A stretch of DNA of 64,000 nucleotides, taken from assembly GCA_030348385.1 (NCBI GenBank), contig JAUCFP010000006.1:1488001-1552000 (forward strand), written 5' to 3'. Shown here in pieces: positions 24,793-33,696 of this stretch. Below the pieces are notes generated by a model. It was not told where the DNA came from and did not search any database. It saw only the letters and a list, made by a program, of their open reading frames with translations. Numbering within the stretch: position 1 is the first letter of the stretch; every line of letters begins with the position of its first letter. Made by a program: the position numbers and the translations under genes. The stretch is from Cytobacillus sp. NJ13 (GTDB lineage Bacteria > Bacillota > Bacilli > Bacillales > Cytobacillaceae).

Positions 24793-25488
24793 TTAAACCT
24801 CCTCCTTATTCTGTTTTACATATAATTTCCGCCAGTTGATATAACCATAAATGCTGTTGACCAGGAATGCAGTCCACATGACTAACATCGAAAAGTCATT
24901 GCCTCCCTGTGTGATGAGAGCACTCGCCCAAAGAAAAATGGATAATACATTAACGGAAATCCAGATGAGCCATTGTTCCGCAAATCTCTTCAGCATTAAT
25001 ATTTGCGCAGTTATAGAGAGGACGTTTGTAGCTGAATCCGTCCAGACAAAATTGCCCTCTAAATATTTAAGGAAAAACCCATATCCAATTGTAAGGACGA
25101 CAATAGATACTAATGTATAGAGCCAGCCCTTTTTTGTTAGACTTTTAACTATCACATCTTCCCCTTTATCATCCCGATTTGTTTTATGCTGCCGCCACAG
25201 ATAAATACCGATAAATTGCACCGGAAAATAAAACAGGGCATTGAGCATGGCTTCTCCATAAAGGCCATAACCGTAAGCAATGTAAGCATAAGTTAAAGTT
25301 TGAACAATGCCAAAGTAATAGTTTGCAATCTTCCCCTTCGCCACCAGCACCACACATAACATGCCGCTTATGGACGAAATCAGGCCAAGCAGTGAATCCG
25401 ACCAGGCAAAGAAAAGATAAATGTTAACCAACGTAAACGTGATCAGCCATATTATTTCAAACCGCGTCCAGTTCTTAAAAATCCCCAT
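24793..25488 (-). CDS. pnuC: PnuC-family nicotinamide riboside transporter
   Basis: 231-aa membrane protein with about seven hydrophobic helices. Family signatures are GLISSISGMLCVVLVAKGK, NYYFGIVQTLTYAYIAY, the WRQHK motif after the fourth helix, and the C-terminal NSIYGYINW. PnuC facilitates nicotinamide riboside uptake, driven by phosphorylation by the kinase encoded next. ATG at 25488 with GGGGAGAG upstream. Confidence 0.93.
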   Translation of the reverse strand: MGIFKNWTRFEIIWLITFTLVNIYLFFAWSDSLLGLISSISGMLCVVLVAKGKIANYYFGIVQTLTYAYIAYGYGLYGEAMLNALFYFPVQFIGIYLWRQHKTNRDDKGEDVIVKSLTKKGWLYTLVSIVVLTIGYGFFLKYLEGNFVWTDSATNVLSITAQILMLKRFAEQWLIWISVNVLSIFLWASALITQGGNDFSMLVMWTAFLVNSIYGYINWRKLYVKQNKEEV

Positions 25489-25518
25489 GTGAATCTCTCC
25501 CCATATATGATTTGTTTT

Positions 25519-26292
25519 TCACCCTTGCAGCTTATTTCTATACACGGACACAATCGGCTGGAAATCATTAAATCGGTAAAGCTGAGCCGGCGTTTTGGAA
25601 TAGCGGTTTGATTTCTTCGGCTTTCCGTGTTCCGATACCACTTCAATAAAAGGCAGAGTCGGTGCTTTTCTGAAAAAGGCAGCATCAGTCGAGATCGAAG
25701 GATCATCCAAAACCGTCAATAATACCCCCTGCAGCTCAGAAAGCACAAATTCTTCAGGAAGAAAGTGTTTGGCCAGTGTTGTGAGGGCCATATCTTTTTT
25801 AATAAACCAAAGTGCATCATCCATAATGGTCCGATGATCGAATGCAAGATCAAGTTCAAGTGCTTCTTCAAGCGTAAACAGCCCAATTTCAGAAGCATCA
25901 CAAGTCTTTTTCCGGCTCCTTAATGTCTCTTCATTTGCAATGACATAATGTGCATTTGATATAATCCATCCCCGCTGATCACGGCCAGGAGAATCATAGA
26001 CACCAAAATGCTTTATTTTCAACCCTTCCACTCCTGTTTCCTCCGCTAACTTGCGCTCCGCTCCCTGAAATGCAGTCTCTCCTGGCCGGACAAATCCTCC
26101 GGGAAGCGCCCACTTCCCTGCTTCCATGTTTGGATTTCCTTCATGGTCCAGCTCACTTCTTTTAATCAGCATAATCTTCAGCTCTTTTTTTGGGGGTTTA
26201 TATTCTCCAACTAGTTCAGATGTGATTGTAAAAACCGCAATATCGCTTGTATAACCGTCTGGGGTAATAAATTGATTCTTCATTTGATTCAC
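25519..26292 (-). CDS. NrtR-type transcriptional regulator (Nudix + winged helix)
   Basis: 257-aa protein with an N-terminal Nudix domain (about 15-150) and a C-terminal winged-helix region ending SNRYSKTPAQLYRF, the layout of NrtR, a repressor of NAD salvage released by ADP-ribose. The Nudix box GGFVRPGETAFQGAERKLAE then ETG has Lys where the consensus has the first Glu of REUXEE, so catalysis may be reduced, as known for several NrtR proteins. First gene of the operon with pnuC and nadR, with a palindrome over its promoter. Confidence 0.82.
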   Translation of the reverse strand: MNQMKNQFITPDGYTSDIAVFTITSELVGEYKPPKKELKIMLIKRSELDHEGNPNMEAGKWALPGGFVRPGETAFQGAERKLAEETGVEGLKIKHFGVYDSPGRDQRGWIISNAHYVIANEETLRSRKKTCDASEIGLFTLEEALELDLAFDHRTIMDDALWFIKKDMALTTLAKHFLPEEFVLSELQGVLLTVLDDPSISTDAAFFRKAPTLPFIEVVSEHGKPKKSNRYSKTPAQLYRFNDFQPIVSVYRNKLQG

Positions 26293-26300
26293 CTCTTTTT

Positions 26301-26330
26301 TTAATTAACGGTTTGTTAATTGTTAATTAA
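26301..26330. promoter_or_regulatory. Candidate NrtR operator
   Basis: Perfect 9-base inverted repeat TTAATTAAC / GTTAATTAA with a 12-base spacer, placed between the -10 box and the ribosome site of the nrtR-like gene, where a repressor would block initiation. Confidence 0.6.
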
Positions 26331-26359
26331 AATATATTCCATAATTTGCTTTTAGTCAA
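26331..26359 (-). promoter_or_regulatory. Sigma-A promoter of the nrtR-pnuC-nadR operon
   Basis: Minus-strand TTGACT, 17-base spacer, TATATT, immediately upstream of the palindrome. Confidence 0.75.
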
Positions 26360-26414
26360 TAATATTTTTACAAAGAGTTCTTTTTACCTTAGAAAAGATA
26401 TTAAAGTTTCATAT

Positions 26415-26446
26415 AAAAAAGAAAGTGCCCAATGACAGACACTTTC
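26415..26446 (-). terminator. Terminator of glpT
   Basis: Minus-strand stem GAAAGTG / CACTTTC with a 12-base loop, followed by TTTTTT, eight bases after the glpT stop. Confidence 0.8.
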
Positions 26447-26454
26447 TTCATATC

Positions 26455-27822
26455 TTAATGTTGGTTTTTAACTACTTCTTGACCACGGACATTCCATGTA
26501 ACAGCGAAGATAAGGGCTGCAAGGACACAAGATGCAGTTAACAGCATAAATCCTGCATCCCATCCAGATGCATCTACAATAACACCCATTAACGCATTAG
26601 CTGTTACGGTACCTCCAAGGTAACCAAACAATCCAGTTAATCCTGCTGCTGTACCTGCAGCTTTTTTAGGAACAAAATCTAGAGCCTGAAGCCCAATTAA
26701 CATAACCGGCCCATAAATGAGGAAGCCGATCGCAATCAAACAAATCATATCGACCATTGGGTTTCCTGCCGGATTAAACCAGTATACAAGAACAGCAACC
26801 AATACTCCCAGCATAAACACAAACCCTGCAGGACCGCGGCGCCCTTTGAAAAATTTATCTGAGATCCAGCCGCATAATAGTGTTCCTGGTATACCTGCCC
26901 ACTCATAAAGAAAATAGGCTACGCTCGACTTGCTCATATCAAAGCCTTTCTCTTCGCTCAAATAAGTTGGTGCCCAGTCCAGTACACCATATCGGACGAA
27001 ATAAACGAAGATGTTTGCAATCGCAATGGCCCAAACCCACTTATTATTTAAAACATACTTGAAAAGAATCTCTTTTGTTGTTAATTCTGTTTCAAAGGTT
27101 TTCCTGGTTTTACTTGGATAATCATTGCGGTATTCTTCAATGGATGGCAGTCCAGCCGACTGTGGAGTATCACGAATAAGGAAGTAGGCCATGAATGCAA
27201 CAACAATGGCTACAAGTGCGGGTAAAATGAATACACCTTCATAGCCTGATGAAGAGCTTCCGGCTATGCCTGCGAACATCGCTGCACCCGCCACAGCAAG
27301 AGGTGCCATTAGACCCCCGCCGACATTATGGGCTACATTCCAAATAGCTGTTTTGTTTCCTCTTTCATTAATGCTGAACCAGTGTACAAGGACACGGCCA
27401 GATGGCGGCCAGCCCATTCCCTGGAACCAGCCATTTAAGAAAAGCATAATAAACATAATTGCAACAGACGAAGTAAAGAAAGGAACAAAGCCCATTAATA
27501 AAGAAATGATAGCAGAAAGAATTAACCCTGCAGGCAAGAACATCCTTGGATTACTCCGGTCAGAAAAGGTCCCCATGACAAATTTACTGATGCCATAGGA
27601 AATAGAAATAGCAGATAGCGCAAAGCCAAGTTCAGTTTTCGAATAACCTTCTTCAATAAAGTACGGCATAGCCAGTGAGAAGTTTTTCCGGATTAAATAA
27701 TACGCTGCATAACCAATGAAGATTCCCATAAAAACTTGAAATCTAAGTTTTTTGTACTCAGAATCAATTTTTTCCTCAGGCAATCTTTCAATTGGGGGAG
27801 CAGGCTGAAACAGTTTGAACAT
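26455..27822 (-). CDS. glpT: Glycerol-3-phosphate:phosphate antiporter
   Basis: 455-aa major facilitator protein of the organophosphate:phosphate antiporter family. The N-terminus [20 protein letters not shown] then [20 protein letters not shown] closely follows Bacillus GlpT, including the conserved arginine of the first helix; twelve helices are evident. It imports glycerol-3-phosphate in exchange for phosphate. ATG at 27822 with GGGGGAACC upstream. The leader carries a GlpP-type terminator and the promoter a cre box. It is followed by a terminator, so glpQ is not linked here. Confidence 0.93.
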   Translation of the reverse strand: MFKLFQPAPPIERLPEEKIDSEYKKLRFQVFMGIFIGYAAYYLIRKNFSLAMPYFIEEGYSKTELGFALSAISISYGISKFVMGTFSDRSNPRMFLPAGLILSAIISLLMGFVPFFTSSVAIMFIMLFLNGWFQGMGWPPSGRVLVHWFSINERGNKTAIWNVAHNVGGGLMAPLAVAGAAMFAGIAGSSSSGYEGVFILPALVAIVVAFMAYFLIRDTPQSAGLPSIEEYRNDYPSKTRKTFETELTTKEILFKYVLNNKWVWAIAIANIFVYFVRYGVLDWAPTYLSEEKGFDMSKSSVAYFLYEWAGIPGTLLCGWISDKFFKGRRGPAGFVFMLGVLVAVLVYWFNPAGNPMVDMICLIAIGFLIYGPVMLIGLQALDFVPKKAAGTAAGLTGLFGYLGGTVTANALMGVIVDASGWDAGFMLLTASCVLAALIFAVTWNVRGQEVVKNQH

Positions 27823-27862
27823 TTAGGTTCCCCCTAAGATAGAATTTACAACAATATTAACT

Positions 27863-27928
27863 GCAAAAAAAACAAAACCCATACTTTAATAACACTTCCA
27901 GGAATGAAAGTGCATAAAAGCATGGGTT
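27863..27928 (-). terminator. GlpP-type leader terminator of glpT
   Basis: Between promoter and glpT the minus strand forms an imperfect long hairpin, arms starting AACCCATGCTTTTATGCACT and ending AAAGTATGGGTT, followed by TTGTTTTTTTT. In B. subtilis such leader terminators in glp operons are overcome by GlpP with glycerol-3-phosphate. A glpP gene is present at 57752. Confidence 0.75.
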
Positions 27929-27964
27929 CTCCGTTTCTCCACCATAGTTAACTTGTCTGTGACA

Positions 27965-27993
27965 ATTCTAGTATTATTTGTAAACGTTGTCAA
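27965..27993 (-). promoter_or_regulatory. glpT promoter with overlapping cre box
   Basis: Minus-strand TTGACA, 17-base spacer, TAGAAT. Within it, TGACAACGTTTACA (27979-27992) matches the CcpA cre consensus TGWAARCGYTWNCW with one mismatch, covering the -35 and spacer, so glucose repression is likely. Confidence 0.75.
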
Positions 27994-28031
27994 TAGTTAA
28001 TAAAACCATTTGAATTCGTTTCAACAGGTAC

Positions 28032-28073
28032 AAAAAAGGTGCCTGCCCTCTTAAGCTCAAGAGCCAGACACCT
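28032..28073 (-). terminator. Terminator of the oxidase-BASS operon
   Basis: Minus-strand hairpin AGGTGTCTGGCTCTT / AAGAGGGCAGGCACCT followed by TTTTTT, just after the transporter stop. Confidence 0.85.
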
Positions 28074-28083
28074 AAATTCATAA

Positions 28084-29058
28084 CTACAGCTTCACTTCAA
28101 CCGGATGAACTGACGTATCTTCTTTACTGTCAACAGCAGGTTTCTTCGACCAATATGTCGCCAGAATCGGCCCGGAAATATTATGCCAGGCAGCAGCCAG
28201 CACGCTTGGAAGTGCTGCCAATGGCCCAAAGTGTGCGGTCGCGAGTGCAACGCCTAAACCTGAGTTCTGCATGCCAACTTCAATCGAAATCGCTCTTCGA
28301 TTAACTTCATCCTGACCAAGCACTTTTCCTGCAAGATAGCCAAGCAGCAGCCCGAATCCATTGTGAAGCATGACAGCTGTAAAAATCAGCAGGCCTGATG
28401 CAGCAATAGTTGCTGAATTGCCTGAAACGACTGCAGCCACAATCGTGATAATCGCCGCTACCGAAATAAGCGGTAAAACAGTTAAGCTTTTTTCCACAGC
28501 CACAGGGAAAAATTTCTTGATTGCCAGACCTAGAACAATTGGAACAATGATAACCTGGACAATAGACATAAACATGGCAACAGCATCAACCGGCATCCAT
28601 TGGCCTGCAAGCATTAGGAGAAGCAACGGTGTCATGATCGGTGCCAATAGAGTTGAAACGGAAGTCATGGCGATGGACAATGGTACATTTCCCTTGGCCA
28701 GATACACCATAACGTTAGAAGCAGTTCCCCCAGGTACACATCCGAGCAATACCAGGCCTGCTGCCAACTCTGCCGGCAAATTCAAAAGTTTCGCAATAAC
28801 GAAAGCGACAAGCGGCATAATGATGAACTGTGCACAAACTCCGATTATCACAGGCAGCGGTTTGGTAAAGATGATTTTAAAATCGACTGCCTTCAGTGTA
28901 AGCCCCATTCCAAACATGACGACCCCGAGAAGGATGGTGATATAGCCCCCCAACCCTAAAAATGGGTCTGGAAACATAAAGGCAATAACCGATGTTAAGA
29001 TAACCCACACGGCAAAATATTTTCCTGCAATGGTACTGACCGCTTCTAATACCTTCAT
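28084..29058 (-). CDS. BASS family sodium symporter (bile acid:Na+ symporter superfamily)
   Basis: 324-aa membrane protein with about ten helices. Family hallmarks are the LLGVVMFGMGLTL segment, the crossover helix GLVLLGCVPGGTASNVMVYL and the second RAISIEVGMQNSGLGVALA. Members move organic anions with sodium; bacterial ones carry pantothenate, pyruvate, ketopantoate and others. It lies 4 bp after a 2-hydroxyacid oxidase gene, so the natural substrate may be a hydroxy acid or its keto product. Resembles Bacillus YocS. Confidence 0.88.
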   Translation of the reverse strand: MKVLEAVSTIAGKYFAVWVILTSVIAFMFPDPFLGLGGYITILLGVVMFGMGLTLKAVDFKIIFTKPLPVIIGVCAQFIIMPLVAFVIAKLLNLPAELAAGLVLLGCVPGGTASNVMVYLAKGNVPLSIAMTSVSTLLAPIMTPLLLLMLAGQWMPVDAVAMFMSIVQVIIVPIVLGLAIKKFFPVAVEKSLTVLPLISVAAIITIVAAVVSGNSATIAASGLLIFTAVMLHNGFGLLLGYLAGKVLGQDEVNRRAISIEVGMQNSGLGVALATAHFGPLAALPSVLAAAWHNISGPILATYWSKKPAVDSKEDTSVHPVEVKL

Positions 29059-29062
29059 TTCA

Positions 29063-30454
29063 TCACGCCCCTTCTTTTGTCTTTAAGATTTTATTTGGAT
29101 TAAAAAGGTTATCTGGATCCAGGGCCTGTTTGATTTTTTCCATAACCTGAAGCGCCTGGCCATGTTCTTTTTGCTGATATTTCTGCTTGCCAACCCCTAC
29201 ACCATGCTCACCCGTACATGTTCCTCCGCGTTCCAGGGCATAAAGGACAATTTGTTCATTGAACTTTTCTGCCTTAGCCACCTCATCCGGGTTGCTCATA
29301 TCAATCATTAGAAGTGTATGATAATTTCCATCCCCCACATGCCCGACAATGCCTCCAGGAAGTCCCATTGAATCTACCGCTTCCCTTGCATAGCTGATAG
29401 CGCCAGAAAGTTCTGAAATCGGCAGGCAGACATCCGTCACCATCATTTTCTTCCCAGGATGGCCGTGGATATAAGCATAAGCAAGGTTATGCCGGGCCTC
29501 CCACAAACGATTTCTCGCTGCATTATCGGTTTCAAATTCAATATCGAGACAATGATGGTCCGCTACAATTTCTCTTGTGAACTCGACATCCTGCTTCAAG
29601 CCGGCTTCATTGCCGTGAAACTCCAAAAAGAGTGTTGGACTTTCCTTATAGCTTGTCTCGCTGAACAGGTTCACCTGCTTCATAGAAGGTTCATCGACAA
29701 GCTCCACCCTGGCAATCGGAACGCCTGCCTGTAAAATGGATACAACCGCTTCTACCGCATCGTTCAAGGAGGGAAATGAAGCTCTTGCCGCCATCACATG
29801 CTCTGGAATTCCGTAAACTCTTAACGTCAGTTCGGTAAAGCATCCAAGGGTTCCCTCCGAACCAACGAATAAACCATTTAAATGATAGCCTGATGAAGAC
29901 TTGGCGGCTAAATTGCCTGTATGTATAATTGATCCATCAGGCAAAACCACTTCTAAATCACGCACCTGATCACGCATGACACCATATTTGACCGAAGTTG
30001 TACCGCTGGCATTAGTTGCCGCCATTCCGCCAAGCGTAGCATCCGCTCCCGGATCCACAGAGAAAAACAGTCCATATTTTTTCAATTCCTTGTTGAGCTG
30101 TGTGCGAGTCACACCGGGCTGTACACGGACAAGGAAATCATTTTCACGCACTTCGAGGATTTTATTCATCAATGAAAAATCAATCGTAATTCCATGTTCG
30201 TACGGTATCACATGTCCCTCAAGGCTAGATCCCAGCCCAAAAGGAACGATTGGCACTTTATATTGGTTTGCCAGCTTCACAATTTCACTGACCTGCTGGG
30301 CTGTTTCCGGAAAAACCACAAGATCGGGAAGGCTCTCCCTATGATATGATTCATCCCTTCCATGCAATTCTCTTATTGTCTGATTTTCAGTTACCTGCTG
30401 CTCAGAAAGAACCTCCTTTAAAGTATGTATGAGGCTCATACTAGCTGTTTCCAT
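29063..30454 (-). CDS. FAD-linked oxidase (glycolate oxidase GlcD / D-lactate dehydrogenase family)
   Basis: 463-aa flavoprotein. The FAD-binding PCMH domain has VPIVPFGLGSSLEGHV and DPGADATLGGMAATNASGTT; the C-terminal oxidase domain has GIVGHVGDGNYHTLL (metal/substrate histidines) and CTGEHGVGVGKQKY, ending LDPDNLFNPNKIL. It oxidises a 2-hydroxyacid such as D-lactate or glycolate to the keto acid. No iron-sulfur partner (GlcF) is nearby. ATG at 30454 with GAAGGAATTTAGG. First gene of an operon with the BASS transporter, facing a GntR regulator. Confidence 0.9.
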   Translation of the reverse strand: METASMSLIHTLKEVLSEQQVTENQTIRELHGRDESYHRESLPDLVVFPETAQQVSEIVKLANQYKVPIVPFGLGSSLEGHVIPYEHGITIDFSLMNKILEVRENDFLVRVQPGVTRTQLNKELKKYGLFFSVDPGADATLGGMAATNASGTTSVKYGVMRDQVRDLEVVLPDGSIIHTGNLAAKSSSGYHLNGLFVGSEGTLGCFTELTLRVYGIPEHVMAARASFPSLNDAVEAVVSILQAGVPIARVELVDEPSMKQVNLFSETSYKESPTLFLEFHGNEAGLKQDVEFTREIVADHHCLDIEFETDNAARNRLWEARHNLAYAYIHGHPGKKMMVTDVCLPISELSGAISYAREAVDSMGLPGGIVGHVGDGNYHTLLMIDMSNPDEVAKAEKFNEQIVLYALERGGTCTGEHGVGVGKQKYQQKEHGQALQVMEKIKQALDPDNLFNPNKILKTKEGA

Positions 30455-30484
30455 CCTAAATTCCTTCTTTCTTCTGCTGAAAAT

Positions 30485-30542
30485 TTGGTTAAACCAATGT
30501 TATAATTGGTCCAACAAGATAAGTTAATTATACTAACTTATC
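30485..30542. promoter_or_regulatory. Operator region between oxidase and GntR genes
   Basis: Perfect FadR/LldR-type palindrome TTGGT-TAA-ACCAA at 30485-30497, a second half-conserved copy TTGGTCCAACAA at 30506-30517, and an exact 9-base inverted repeat GATAAGTTA / TAACTTATC at 30518-30542 that contains the operon's -10 box. Confidence 0.75.
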
Positions 30543-30554
30543 AGAAAAATTCAA
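30527..30554 (-). promoter_or_regulatory. Promoter of the oxidase-BASS operon
   Basis: Minus-strand TTGAAT, 16-base spacer, TATAAT, the -10 inside the 9-base inverted repeat. The TTGGT-N3-ACCAA site lies just downstream of the likely start. Confidence 0.6.
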
Positions 30555-30624
30555 TTAATTATTTTATTTTTGTTTCAGTCTTGATTAATAGATTTTATGT
30601 CTGTTACATTTAGGAGAGTTTGAA

Positions 30625-31371
30625 ATGGACATATTTGGAAGGAGATTATGTGGTACAGTGGAGAAAAAAAAGACATATCTCATTATAATAGATAAAATTA
30701 CCGAATGTTATTTGGCTGGAAATCTTAAGCCGGGTGAAAGGCTGCCTTCAGAAAGAGAATTAGCAAGCCAATTTAATGTAAGCCGGACAACCATAAGAGA
30801 AGCCTTGCGGATCATGGAACTCAACGGGTTCATTGATATCCGGCAAGGAGGTGGAAGCTATGTAAAAGTTTCAAGCTTCCAATCAAGTAATGAAGAAATC
30901 ATGACAGCTGTCAAAACAGAAAATCCACGCGTCTATGAAATGTTGGAACTAAGGCGTGCACTTGAAGCAGAATCTGCCTTCCTTGCTGCAAAAAGAGCTA
31001 CTTCAGCAGACCTGGAAAAGCTGTGTACAGCACTAAACAATATGGCGCTTTCCAAAGATAATCCAGAGCTGGGTCTAAAAGCGGACCTTGACTTCCACAT
31101 CGGAATTGCCGAGGCCACCCATAATACGATTTTCATTGATTTGATACATACTCTTACTGAACATATGAGGGATACCATAAGGACAACTCAGAGCCATCGC
31201 TTTAAAGATCCCTCTCGTTACTCAGATACAATGTATGAACATAAGGAAATTTATCTTGCTATTGCTTCTGGAAATGCGAATTGGGCAAAGGAATTGATGG
31301 AGGGGCATATTACAAAGATCAGGGAAGAATTGGCGGTGTCGATGGTGTATGGAATAGGGGAAGAAACTTAA
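30625..31371 (+). CDS. GntR family regulator (FadR subfamily, FCD domain)
   Basis: 248-aa repressor. The N-terminal winged helix has LKPGERLPSERELASQFNVS then RTTIREALRIME, and the C-terminal FCD domain has LRRALEAESAFLAAKRA, the metal-binding DLDFHIGIAEATHN (Asp/His) and a later EHKEIYLAIASGN (His). FCD regulators of this type respond to small carboxylates such as lactate. ATG at 30625 after AGGAGAG. It is divergent from the hydroxyacid oxidase operon, and TTGGT-N3-ACCAA sites lie between them. Confidence 0.92.
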   Translation: MDIFGRRLCGTVEKKKTYLIIIDKITECYLAGNLKPGERLPSERELASQFNVSRTTIREALRIMELNGFIDIRQGGGSYVKVSSFQSSNEEIMTAVKTENPRVYEMLELRRALEAESAFLAAKRATSADLEKLCTALNNMALSKDNPELGLKADLDFHIGIAEATHNTIFIDLIHTLTEHMRDTIRTTQSHRFKDPSRYSDTMYEHKEIYLAIASGNANWAKELMEGHITKIREELAVSMVYGIGEET

Positions 31372-31470
31372 TCCCATTCTATTTAGCAGAATTTTAAATA
31401 AAGCGTCTATCTTCTCACTCTTAAAGTTTACTCGAAGACTGCTTGTATCTCATTAACGATAAAAGGCTTC

Positions 31471-31516
31471 AAAAAACTAAACCAGTGTGCCCCAGCTAAC
31501 TGCCGACTCACACTGG
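31471..31516 (-). terminator. Terminator of the distal nucleoside hydrolase gene
   Basis: Minus-strand stem CCAGTGTG / CACACTGG with a structured 19-base loop, followed by TTTAGTTTTTT. Confidence 0.65.
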
Positions 31517-31599
31517 CTGCTCGGTCTTTTCTTAAGATTCTCTGCTTTAAAGGGGGAAATATCACTTCAAAAATTGCAGGCAGACTTTAAATTAAATCA

Positions 31600-32514
31600 T
31601 CATACCACTCTACTAAGAAAATGGTTTAAAAATCGCTCCGCTTTTACTTCCGTACAAACGAGAATCCTTGGCTCACCTTCAAGATGACCGATTGTTCTTC
31701 CAGCCTCTTTTCCTTCTGTGATAACCTTGACGTTCATTGATACCGTCGACACAAAACTTGAATCAATCGCAACCCCTACTGCGAGTGGGTCATGAAGAGC
31801 ACAGCCGCCAATACCTGGATAAGAAGATTCATAAAAACCAATGTAAAACTCGGTCATGTCCGCAAAAAAATGTGCCGTTTCTTTACCAGTAGCACGCCAT
31901 TCATTAAGCTTCGATTTTGGCAATAAGGTCTGCATTGTCACATCAAGCCCTACAAGGGTGACCTGTAAACCTGAGGAGAGCACATATTTGGCAGCTTCGG
32001 GATCAGAGAAGATATTTGCTTCAGCAGCGGCATTCACGTTCCCAGGTACTTTTACAGCCCCACCCATAATAACCACCTCTTTAACTAGCGGAATTATTTC
32101 AGGTGATCTTTTTATTGCCAGAGCGAGGTTAGTCAGTGGACCAACGGCAATGATCGTTATTTCATGCGGACGATTTTTCACCTGTTCGATCATAAATTCC
32201 GGTGCAAATTGACTTTCCGCTTGAGAAGTTGGATTACTCTTAATGGTATTGCCTAAACCGTCCTCTCCATGGACATGTCTTGACCAGGCCTCTTTTTCCC
32301 CGCGCATTAATGTTTGTTCGGCTCCTGAGTAAACAGGAACCCGTTTCCCTGCTTTCTCTAAAACTGCAAGTGTATTGCGCGTCGCTTCTGCTACTGATAC
32401 GTTGCCAAAGCAGGTGGTAAAACCAAGCAGCTCCAATTCTGGTGAATTTAATGCGTAAGACATCGCTAAGGCATCATCAATCCCAGTATCAACATCAAAT
32501 ATAATCGGCTTCAA
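31600..32514 (-). CDS. Nucleoside hydrolase (IunH/RihA family)
   Basis: 304-aa ribonucleoside hydrolase that splits nucleosides into base and ribose. The calcium site DVDTGIDDALAMSYAL is at residues 7-22, and the family motifs VGPLTNLALAI and IFSDPEAAKYVL, then ALHDPLAVGVAID, follow. Start is TTG at 32514 after TGGAGTGA. It is the last gene of the nupC-hydrolase-rbsK-hydrolase block, separated from rbsK by 240 bp with a hairpin. The two hydrolases of this block differ enough to suggest different base preference. Confidence 0.9.
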   Translation of the reverse strand: MKPIIFDVDTGIDDALAMSYALNSPELELLGFTTCFGNVSVAEATRNTLAVLEKAGKRVPVYSGAEQTLMRGEKEAWSRHVHGEDGLGNTIKSNPTSQAESQFAPEFMIEQVKNRPHEITIIAVGPLTNLALAIKRSPEIIPLVKEVVIMGGAVKVPGNVNAAAEANIFSDPEAAKYVLSSGLQVTLVGLDVTMQTLLPKSKLNEWRATGKETAHFFADMTEFYIGFYESSYPGIGGCALHDPLAVGVAIDSSFVSTVSMNVKVITEGKEAGRTIGHLEGEPRILVCTEVKAERFLNHFLSRVV

Positions 32515-32693
32515 ATCTATTCACTCCAGTCTATAGTTCAAATTATATTTAGGACGTCCCCGCATCGACCTGTAATTTTTCCGCCTCAACAACAGACGGA
32601 TTGATACAATAGGCTGCACAACACAACAGACGGTATATACGAAGGATGTTCAAATTCAAAAACCTCTAAATGGCCATGCGACTTCTGCCCATA

Positions 32694-32721
32694 AATCCCC
32701 CCATATTGGAATGGGAGGATT
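32694..32721 (-). terminator. Hairpin after rbsK
   Basis: Minus-strand AATCCTCCCAT / ATGGGGGGATT with loop TCCAAT, 35 bases after the rbsK stop. No clear T run follows, so it may be a processing or partial termination site. Confidence 0.5.
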
Positions 32722-32756
32722 TTCATGAATAATCTTATTTAGAATTGTTAAATTTT

Positions 32757-33629
32757 TTAGTTCAACCTATTTATAACTTTATCTAAAGAAGGCATGCCGC
32801 TTTGAGCACCTTTTTTTTCAACGGCTATGGAAGCACTTGCATTTGCAAACCTTACTGCTTCTTCAATATTCTTTCCATCTGTCAAAGCAACAGCCAGGCT
32901 TCCATTGAAAGTATCACCAGCACCTGTTGTATCAACAGGATTTGTATGAAAACCCTTAATGAATACATGCTTTTTGCCATTATAAAAACGGGCACCTTTT
33001 TCACCTAAAGTCACTATTAATTTATTGGGATATCTTTCTAATGATTGGTCAATATTGTCACCAAAAATGCTCCTGCATTCCGATTCATTTGGTGTTAAAT
33101 AAGTTGCCAATTCAATAAATTCATGTTTAAGATTATTGACCGGTGCCGGATTCAAAATTACTGGAATATTGTGTTCCTTGCATATTTTCAATGCTCTATG
33201 AACAGTGTTTGATGGTATTTCCAGCTGCATGACCACCATTTCACTTTTCAGAATCTCACTTTTAACAAGCTCTATTTCTTTGGCAGTCAAACGATTATTT
33301 GCCCCGGGAACGACAATAATTCTATTATCCGCATTAGAGACGATGATGGAAGCAATACCTGTTGTTTCATCAGGCAATAAAAACACATGATCTGTTTTTA
33401 TGCTTTCTTCTTTTAATGAATTTAACGCCATCCTGCCATAATCATCAGCACCACAAGCACCAATCATTTGAACTTCTTTCCCTAATCTCGCTATTGAAAC
33501 TGCTTGATTTGCTCCTTTTCCGCCAAAAAACGTTGAAAAAGAGTTACCTAACGTCGTTTCTCCATTATCAGGTACGTGATTTGTTTCAACAACTAAATCC
33601 ATATTTATGCTTCCAATTACGGTAATCAT
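32757..33629 (-). CDS. rbsK: Ribokinase
   Basis: 290-aa PfkB-family sugar kinase phosphorylating ribose at C5. The N-terminal VIGSINMDLVVETNHVPDNG and FFGGKGANQAVSIARLG are typical of RbsK, and the C-terminal DTTGAGDTFNGSLA carries the catalytic aspartate. ATG at 33629 after GAGGTGATTGT. Flanked by two nucleoside hydrolases and a nucleoside transporter, it would funnel ribose released from imported nucleosides into the pentose phosphate pathway. Confidence 0.93.
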   Translation of the reverse strand: MITVIGSINMDLVVETNHVPDNGETTLGNSFSTFFGGKGANQAVSIARLGKEVQMIGACGADDYGRMALNSLKEESIKTDHVFLLPDETTGIASIIVSNADNRIIVVPGANNRLTAKEIELVKSEILKSEMVVMQLEIPSNTVHRALKICKEHNIPVILNPAPVNNLKHEFIELATYLTPNESECRSIFGDNIDQSLERYPNKLIVTLGEKGARFYNGKKHVFIKGFHTNPVDTTGAGDTFNGSLAVALTDGKNIEEAVRFANASASIAVEKKGAQSGMPSLDKVINRLN

Positions 33630-33696
33630 ACAATCACCTCACTTTTACTTTTCCTCACCCAGCATTTTTCACCCAACCCACTTATGTTATTCGATA

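Noticed and set aside
31487..31687. Plus-strand 66-codon ORF
   Set aside because: Overlaps the terminator and 3' end of the minus-strand nucleoside hydrolase; no ribosome site.
32530..32740. Minus-strand coding-looking stretch between rbsK and the nucleoside hydrolase
   Set aside because: All three frames stop within about 45 codons, with no start plus ribosome site and no recognisable family.
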